Of a stretch of 10,320 bases of DNA, positions 5,248 to 10,320 are shown piece after piece. How positions within the stretch are numbered: the first letter of the stretch is position 1; each line of letters starts with the position of its first letter. The notes below the pieces were generated by a model that made no database searches, was not told where the DNA came from, and saw only the letters and a list, made by a program, of their open reading frames with translations. The stretch spans positions 1-10,320 of the forward strand of contig SOIY01000126.1 in assembly GCA_004376785.1 (NCBI GenBank), read 5' to 3'. This stretch comes from Candidatus Stahliibacteriota bacterium (GTDB lineage: Bacteria > Hydrothermota > Tepidihabitantia > SM23-42). Both the position numbers and the translations under genes were made by a program.

Positions 5248-6333
5248 GTGATTGAATTAAGGAATTTTGTTAAGAATATAAGATCGTATAAGCCTGGTAA
5301 GCCAATTGAGGAAGTTGTCAGGGAATTAGGGATAAAAGAGGAAATTATTAAATTGTCTTCCAATGAAAACCCTCTTGGTCCATCACCCAAGGCAGTCCAG
5401 TCAATCAAAGAGAAAATCAAAGATATAAATATATATCCTGATAACAACTGCTTTTATTTGAAAAAGAAGCTGGGTGAAAAATTCAATATTCAATCCGACA
5501 ACATAACAGTAGGAAGTGGTTCAGTTGAACTTATCGAGTTAATCTTCAAGGCATATGTGAACCCAGGTGATGAAGTCATAATGAGTGACCCATCATTCAT
5601 TATGTACAGAATCGCCTGCCAGATCTTTGGAGGAAAAAGAATTGCCATACCTTTAAAAAACTATGCCCATGATATTGAAACAATAACTAAGACGATCAAT
5701 GAAAAAACTAAAATAATTATCCTTGATAATCCAATCAATCCAACAGGAGCAATAATAACGAAAGATAAATTTAATTATTTTGTAGAAAAAGTACCGGAAA
5801 ATGTTATATTGGTTGTTGATGAGGCATATAGAGAATATATTAAAAATGAAAATTATCCGAACGCAATAGATTATTTAAAAGAACATGAAAATATCATAAT
5901 CCTCCACACATTCTCCAAGATTTATGGCCTTGCCGGACTCAGGGTAGGATATGGATTCTCAAGCACAGACATTATTGCTGCACTAATGAAGGTTAGCTTA
6001 CCATTTAACGTCAATAGAATATCTCAGATCGCAGCAACGGCTGCACTTGATGATGACGAATTTGTGAGAAAAAGTTATGAGAGTAATGAAGCAGGAAAGA
6101 AATTTTTGTATAAAGAGCTGGAGCAACTCAATTTACAATATACTCCCACATATGGAAATTTTATTTTGGTCCATCTTGAGCGCGAAGCAAAAGGGGTGTT
6201 TCAAGCTGCTCAAAAAAGAGGCGTAATATTGAGAACCATTCTTGAATACGGACTACCTAATTCTCTAAGAATAACTATCGGCACTCCACAACAGAACAAA
6301 AAGTTGATTGAAGTTTTAAAGACAATTATTTAG
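5248..6333 (+). CDS. hisC: Histidinol-phosphate aminotransferase
   Basis: This 361-residue fold-type I PLP enzyme converts imidazole-acetol phosphate and glutamate to histidinol phosphate in histidine synthesis; relatives also act on phenylpyruvate or hydroxyphenylpyruvate. Seen: LSSNENPLGPSP (Asn41 region), DNPINPTGA, VVDEAYREY with Asp191, FSKIYGLAGLRVGYG with Schiff-base Lys224, and LRITIGTPQQN with Arg341 for the substrate carboxylate or phosphate. The frame is open further upstream, to 5059, but that part overlaps the divergent promoter and the TonB_C gene and is unlike the family. GTG at 5248 gives the usual N-terminus (IELRNFVKNIRSYKPGKP) and the usual length of about 350-360. No other his genes are in view. 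Confidence 0.93.
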   Translation: MIELRNFVKNIRSYKPGKPIEEVVRELGIKEEIIKLSSNENPLGPSPKAVQSIKEKIKDINIYPDNNCFYLKKKLGEKFNIQSDNITVGSGSVELIELIFKAYVNPGDEVIMSDPSFIMYRIACQIFGGKRIAIPLKNYAHDIETITKTINEKTKIIILDNPINPTGAIITKDKFNYFVEKVPENVILVVDEAYREYIKNENYPNAIDYLKEHENIIILHTFSKIYGLAGLRVGYGFSSTDIIAALMKVSLPFNVNRISQIAATAALDDDEFVRKSYESNEAGKKFLYKELEQLNLQYTPTYGNFILVHLEREAKGVFQAAQKRGVILRTILEYGLPNSLRITIGTPQQNKKLIEVLKTII

Positions 6334-7245
6334 ATGAAATCATTTGATGAGCTGATTGGTTTTGCCAAAAAAGCCGGCAAAAAAAGATGCGTAGTGGTCA
6401 TGGCACAAGACAAAACAGTTCTTGAAGGTGTTAAAATGGCGCAAGATCTTAATCTTATATTACCTGTTCTGGTTGGCAATAAAGATAGCATTTTACAGTA
6501 CGCAAAAAATGTCAATCTTGATCTGAATAATATTGAAATTCACAATATTGAAGACGAAAATGAGGTAATAAAAAAATCGATCTCTTTGGTAAAGGAACAC
6601 GGTGATTTTCTAATGAAGGGTACACTTTCCACATCAGCGTTCTTAAAGGGTGTTCTTAATAAAGAGTGGGGGTTAAGGACAGGCAAGATATTGAGCCACA
6701 TTGCAGTATTGGAGATTCCAGGTTATCATAAATTAATTTTTATGTCGGATGGCGGCATGAACCCAAGGCTCGATTTAAAAATTAGAATCGACATCATCAA
6801 TAATGCGGTTAAAATGATGAGAGCCATTAATATCGAGCAACCTAAGATTGGTTTAATTGCAGCAAGTGAAGTAATCAATCCTGATATGCCAGAAACTACT
6901 GATGCTGTGAAAACTGTAGACTTAAATAAAACCGGTGAAATTAAGAATTGCATTATTGAAGGACCTTTTGGATTCGACGTAGCAATCTCCAAAGAGGCAT
7001 CAGACCATAAAAAAATAAAAAGTGAAATAGCAGGTGATGTCGATTTCCTGCTGATGCCAAATATCTCAGCGGCAAATATTTGGGCTAAAGGCTTGATATT
7101 TTTCGCAAGTGCAAAGGCTGCTGGTATGGTTGCCGGTGCAGCCAAACCAGTAATTATGTTATCGAGAGCAGACAAACCAGAAACAAAATTAAACTCAATT
7201 GCACTCGGCGTAGCCATATCCACAGCGTCAGATTTCAACATTTGA
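6334..7245 (+). CDS. ptb: Phosphate butyryl/acetyltransferase family protein
   Basis: This 303-residue protein is of the phosphate acetyl/butyryltransferase family, which exchanges CoA for phosphate on an acyl group (butyryl-CoA or branched acyl-CoA to acyl phosphate) in the cytoplasm. Seen: LMKGTLSTSAFLKGVL (93-108), SHIAVLEIPGYHKLIFMSDGGMN (121-143), AASEVINPDMPETTDA (176-191), EGPFGFDVAISKEA (209-222), LLMPNISAAN (239-248), and GAAKPVIMLSRADKPETKLNSIALG (268-292). The length matches stand-alone Ptb, not the longer Pta or the enoyl-CoA hydratase fusion. The ATG directly follows the hisC stop with no clear SD, so it is probably coupled. No butyrate or acetate kinase is adjacent, so the acyl group and direction are open. 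Confidence 0.88.
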   Translation: MKSFDELIGFAKKAGKKRCVVVMAQDKTVLEGVKMAQDLNLILPVLVGNKDSILQYAKNVNLDLNNIEIHNIEDENEVIKKSISLVKEHGDFLMKGTLSTSAFLKGVLNKEWGLRTGKILSHIAVLEIPGYHKLIFMSDGGMNPRLDLKIRIDIINNAVKMMRAINIEQPKIGLIAASEVINPDMPETTDAVKTVDLNKTGEIKNCIIEGPFGFDVAISKEASDHKKIKSEIAGDVDFLLMPNISAANIWAKGLIFFASAKAAGMVAGAAKPVIMLSRADKPETKLNSIALGVAISTASDFNI

Positions 7246-7324
7246 CATTACCTAAGTTTTATAAATAACAAATTATCAATTTACTCTTTACAAGATGATT
7301 ACTAAAGCTTAACTCATAAACATA
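7246..7324 (+). other. 79-nt gap before mfd with no clear signals
   Basis: I see no convincing promoter (only TTTACA at 7287-7292 with no good -10), no terminator hairpin and no Shine-Dalgarno before the mfd ATG. mfd is probably transcribed with hisC and ptb or from a weak promoter. Confidence 0.35.
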
Positions 7325-10159
7325 ATGAAATGTCAAATACTGAAACCTGATCCCTTTAACATCAAAAAAGTAATTGAAACATTAAAACTGCAGAAAAGAA
7401 TAAGTATCGGTGGGTTTTACGGCTCATCGCGTACTCTATTCGTTGTCGAACTTGTAAAATCCTTTTCACAGGTAATCTACATAACTACTGAACCTAAAAC
7501 TGAAGAATACTACCGCGCATTCAAAAAGCTTATACCTGAAACAACATTAATTGATGAGGAAAACCCGTTCTATTTAAGGTCAAAAATAATCATTACCACA
7601 AAAGATTTTTTAGATAAAGAGATTCAGATTAAAGAAAAGCTCAAAATATCTGAAGGCAAAAAGATCGATATGCATGATCTGCTTATCAGATTACAGACAA
7701 CCGGATATACAAGGGAAGATATTGTTGAAGAAGAAGGTGAATACGCTTTAAGAGGTGGTATTTTGGATATCTTTGAACCTGATAACAAATCTGTTAGAAT
7801 TGAATTCTTTGGCGATAAAATTTTTTCGATCAGAATCTTTGAAACACAAAACCAACGGTCAGTGAAATCCATCAAAAATATCTCTATAAAACTTGCGAGA
7901 ATTGAATGCGGCAAACCATTACTAAAATTATTCAACAAAAATGCAGTCGTGGTAAGCGAAGAAGATATCAAGCTAACATTACCTAAGATATTTATTGTAC
8001 CAGAAGGAGAAATACAATACAATTTCATGCCAGCATACAAATATTTTGGTGATTTTAAAAAAATAAGAGATGATATTGCAAAAAAGGAATACATTTTTAA
8101 ATTCTTTATTGCCCGCAATACCTTGAGCGAAAAATTGAGATCAATCTTTGGCGAAATAGAAATATTGCCAATTCATCTTGATGAAGGGTTTATTGATAAA
8201 AGCAAAAATGTTATCTATTTAACCGAGACAGAGATATTTGGTACAATCAAAACAAAAAAACGCATATATCGAGGACCATTCATAGACGACCTGATGGGTT
8301 TAAAAGAAAATGATTACGTAGTACACACAGACTATGGAATTGGCCAATTTAAAGGATTAACATTAATCGATTTTGAAAATAGAAAGGTTGAATGTTTGCA
8401 CATTGATTATGCAGGTAATGATAAGGTTTACTTACCCGTCGAAAAATTTAATCTGCTCGAACGATATATCGCCACCGGAGATAAACCACCCAAACTCTCA
8501 AAATTAGGAAGTGAATTGTGGTTGAGAATTAAAAATAGAATCAAAAAAGCAACTGAGAAACTGGCAATAGATTTGTTGAATCTGTACACTAAAAGGTCAC
8601 AGGAAAAAGGGTTTGCATTCTCTAAAGATACAATGGAAATAAAAGAATTGGAAGCATTCTTTCCCTACGAGGAAACCAAAGACCAGATAAAAGCGATTGA
8701 AGAAGTCAAAAATGATATGGAATTGCAAAAGCCAGCAGAAAGATTAATCTGTGGTGATGTTGGCTATGGTAAAACAGAAATTGCGCTTCGGGCTGCCTTC
8801 AAAGCTGCACTCGACAGTAAACAGACCATGATTCTCTGTCCAACTACTTTATTGGCATTTCAACACTACAACACATTTGGGAAAAGATTAGAATCATTTC
8901 CAGTAAATGTAGAAATGGTTTCTCGTTTCAGAAAAAGGGACGAATTAAAAAAAATCCAAAAAAATATTTCTTCAGGGAAAATTGATATTGTTATCGGAAC
9001 ACACAGACTACTGCAACCCGATATTCAGTTCAAAGACCTGGGACTTTTAATCATTGATGAGGAACAACGTTTCGGTGTTGCACAAAAAGAGAGGATGAAA
9101 AACTTAAAACCAGGTATTGATATCTTGTACCTCTCTGCCACACCTATACCGCGTACGCTCTATATGGCGCTTACTGGTTTGAAAAATATATCCAATATCT
9201 ATACACCACCCCTGGGAAGAAAAGATATTATTACAAAGATTGTATATTATGATGAGGAAGAAATAAAAAAGATAATCGAATTCGAAATAAATAGAGGGGG
9301 ACAAATCTTCTTTGTCCATAATCGTATTCAGACAATCGAAACAGTAAGAACAAAATTACTAAAGATTTTGCCTGATCTAAAAATATGTCTGCTCCATGGT
9401 CAGATGAAGGAAGATATAACTGCAAGGAGAATGATTGATTTCTTACATGGAAAATACAACCTACTACTTTCTACAGCAATTATTGAATCTGGTCTGGATA
9501 TGCCACGAGTTAACACAATAATTGTGGATCATGCGCATAGATTTGGGCTTGCAGATCTACATCAACTGAGAGGTCGGGTTGGTCGCGGAGAGATTCAGGC
9601 TTATGCATATTTTATCGCGCCGACGCATCACAGAATTACTGAAGAAGCAAATAAAAGATTAGGCGCATTAGCATCATACACATCACTCGGTTCAGGATTT
9701 CGTCTCGCACTCAGGGATATGGAAATAAGAGGGGTCGGCAATCTTCTGGGTAAGGAACAATCTGGTAATATAAATTCAATTGGCTATCACCACTATATAA
9801 AAATTCTGAGTCGAGCAGTAAGTGAATTAAGAGGTAAAAGAATGTCGTTTGAACCGATTCTCGATTTGAAGATGGCCACCTATTTCCCGAGCAGTTATAT
9901 AGCAAGTGCATACGAAAGAACTGCCCTTTATAAAAGACTCCTCAATGTAGAATCGAAATTCGAACTTCATTCAATAAATGAAGAAATTATTGATAGGTTT
10001 GGCAAATATCCAAAAGAAGTAGAAAATCTATTTTTGTTATCAGAAATTAGATTAAAGGCAAGAGAACTCGGTGCTACTGAGGTGTTAAGGAAAGGAAAGA
10101 AAATTGTTTATTATAAAGAAGGCAAAGTAATTTATAGAAGATTTATGGAAAATTCATAA
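7325..10159 (+). CDS. mfd: Transcription-repair coupling factor Mfd, compact form
   Basis: This 944-residue SF2 DNA translocase frees RNA polymerase stalled at damage and recruits UvrA. In order: a UvrB-like N-terminal module (1-178) with a degenerate P-loop GGFYGSSRT (29-37) lacking the lysine, and EEGEYALRGGILDIF (136-150); a short connecting region (179-325); the CarD-like polymerase-binding domain from NDYVVHTDYGIGQF; relay helix from 394; helicase lobes with GDVGYGKTE (477-485, Lys483), DEEQRFG (578-584), SATPIPRT (604-611) and RGRVGRG (749-755); the translocation motif DMEIRGVGNLLGKEQSG (798 on); and a short C-terminal domain (about 843-944). It is about 200 residues shorter than E. coli Mfd (1148) but all motor motifs are intact. 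No SD precedes the ATG. Confidence 0.97.
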   Translation: MKCQILKPDPFNIKKVIETLKLQKRISIGGFYGSSRTLFVVELVKSFSQVIYITTEPKTEEYYRAFKKLIPETTLIDEENPFYLRSKIIITTKDFLDKEIQIKEKLKISEGKKIDMHDLLIRLQTTGYTREDIVEEEGEYALRGGILDIFEPDNKSVRIEFFGDKIFSIRIFETQNQRSVKSIKNISIKLARIECGKPLLKLFNKNAVVVSEEDIKLTLPKIFIVPEGEIQYNFMPAYKYFGDFKKIRDDIAKKEYIFKFFIARNTLSEKLRSIFGEIEILPIHLDEGFIDKSKNVIYLTETEIFGTIKTKKRIYRGPFIDDLMGLKENDYVVHTDYGIGQFKGLTLIDFENRKVECLHIDYAGNDKVYLPVEKFNLLERYIATGDKPPKLSKLGSELWLRIKNRIKKATEKLAIDLLNLYTKRSQEKGFAFSKDTMEIKELEAFFPYEETKDQIKAIEEVKNDMELQKPAERLICGDVGYGKTEIALRAAFKAALDSKQTMILCPTTLLAFQHYNTFGKRLESFPVNVEMVSRFRKRDELKKIQKNISSGKIDIVIGTHRLLQPDIQFKDLGLLIIDEEQRFGVAQKERMKNLKPGIDILYLSATPIPRTLYMALTGLKNISNIYTPPLGRKDIITKIVYYDEEEIKKIIEFEINRGGQIFFVHNRIQTIETVRTKLLKILPDLKICLLHGQMKEDITARRMIDFLHGKYNLLLSTAIIESGLDMPRVNTIIVDHAHRFGLADLHQLRGRVGRGEIQAYAYFIAPTHHRITEEANKRLGALASYTSLGSGFRLALRDMEIRGVGNLLGKEQSGNINSIGYHHYIKILSRAVSELRGKRMSFEPILDLKMATYFPSSYIASAYERTALYKRLLNVESKFELHSINEEIIDRFGKYPKEVENLFLLSEIRLKARELGATEVLRKGKKIVYYKEGKVIYRRFMENS

Positions 10160-10160
10160 A

Positions 10161-10184
10161 TCTTTGTAATCTTATCTGTAATCT
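10161..10184 (+). repeat. Tandem 12-nt duplication after mfd
   Basis: TCTTTGTAATCT is followed at once by TATCTGTAATCT; ten of twelve positions agree. It begins right after the mfd stop codon. Confidence 0.6.
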
Positions 10185-10187
10185 CTG

Positions 10188-10231
10188 CAATAAGGGGAGT
10201 TCAGAAATATATTTATGAACTCCCCTTATTG
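10188..10231. terminator. 16-bp perfect inverted repeat, possible terminator
   Basis: CAATAAGGGGAGTTCA (10188-10203) and TGAACTCCCCTTATTG (10216-10231) are perfect complements around a 12-nt A/T-rich loop. It is about 28 nt after mfd and may end this transcript, but no T-run follows on either strand apart from TTATT inside the arm. A rho-independent terminator of atypical form, an RNA 3'-end protector, or an interspersed palindromic repeat are all possible. Confidence 0.6.
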
Positions 10232-10279
10232 ACTTTCGATTTAATCTATATAGAATTAATTAAAGGGTTAAAGAGAATA

Positions 10280-10320
10280 ATGCCAAATGAAAAAATCCAA
10301 ATGTCAATTAAATGCCAAAA
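10280..10320. repeat. Start of a degenerate short-period repeat array
   Basis: ATGCCAAATGA (10280), ATCCAAATGTCAA (10295) and ATGCCAAAA (10312) are variants of one unit at 15-17 nt steps, running off the window. Similar CCAAATG/TGTCAA tracts are familiar from intergenic DNA of several uncultured candidate phyla; that is recollection, not a search result. Confidence 0.5.

Noticed and set aside
6726..7241. 171-codon open frame opposite the ptb gene
   Set aside because: It is antisense to a well-conserved coding region and its sequence has no recognisable domain.
7624..8118. 164-codon open frame opposite mfd
   Set aside because: Antisense shadow of a conserved gene with low-complexity composition.
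1..10320. tRNA, rRNA, CRISPR array, insertion sequence or integrase
   Set aside because: No cloverleaf-like sequence, regular spaced repeats or transposase-like reading frame was seen on either strand.

Overview
The window is AT-rich (roughly one third G+C by eye) and carries seven complete protein genes plus the first 13 codons of an eighth. A polyprenyl sugar-phosphate transferase, a TonB C-terminal domain protein with a lipoprotein-like N-terminus, and Shine-Dalgarno sequences of the AAGGAG type point to a diderm bacterium. The short Mfd, the degenerate 15-17 nt repeats at the right edge and the low G+C would fit an uncultured candidate phylum (WOR-3/Stahlbacteria-like or FCB-like), but this is a weak guess that only a database search could settle. 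I see no rRNA, tRNA, CRISPR array, transposase or integrase.

Left half, all on the minus strand (reading from 5126 down to 1): a putative membrane-anchored TonB_C-domain protein (5126-4392); a response-regulator receiver protein with two PAS-like domains and no output domain (4262-3132), which has its own near-perfect sigma-70 type promoter; a DegT/StrS-family sugar aminotransferase (3046-1883); and a polyprenyl-phosphate sugar-1-phosphate transferase (1870-548) that would start assembly of a surface polysaccharide or glycan on undecaprenyl phosphate. The last two are 12 nt apart and form an operon; the regulator 85 nt upstream probably shares it. After a weak terminator comes a gene-free stretch (41-547). 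It holds an exact TTGACA-16-TATAAT promoter on the minus strand and a leader of about 185 nt that runs to a strong Shine-Dalgarno and an ATG at 40. That leader contains GTAGCTG followed by GCGGTAGC, in the order found in the JUMPstart/ops element that recruits RfaH-type NusG paralogues to long polysaccharide operons. This is the most interesting signal in the window.

Right half, all on the plus strand: hisC (5248-6333, GTG start), a phosphate butyryl/acetyltransferase (6334-7245) whose ATG directly follows the hisC stop codon, and a compact mfd (7325-10159). The hisC gene and the TonB_C gene diverge from a 121-bp region, and both predicted -10 boxes lie so close to the start codons that both mRNAs would be essentially leaderless. 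After mfd come a 12-nt tandem duplication, a 16-bp perfect inverted repeat without a T-run, and the start of a degenerate short-period repeat array that runs off the window.

The left half reads as a regulated surface-glycan locus (regulator, amino-sugar synthesis, lipid-carrier priming, next operon under a possible antitermination element). The right half is housekeeping (histidine biosynthesis, acyl phosphate metabolism, transcription-coupled repair) with no evident functional link between its members.
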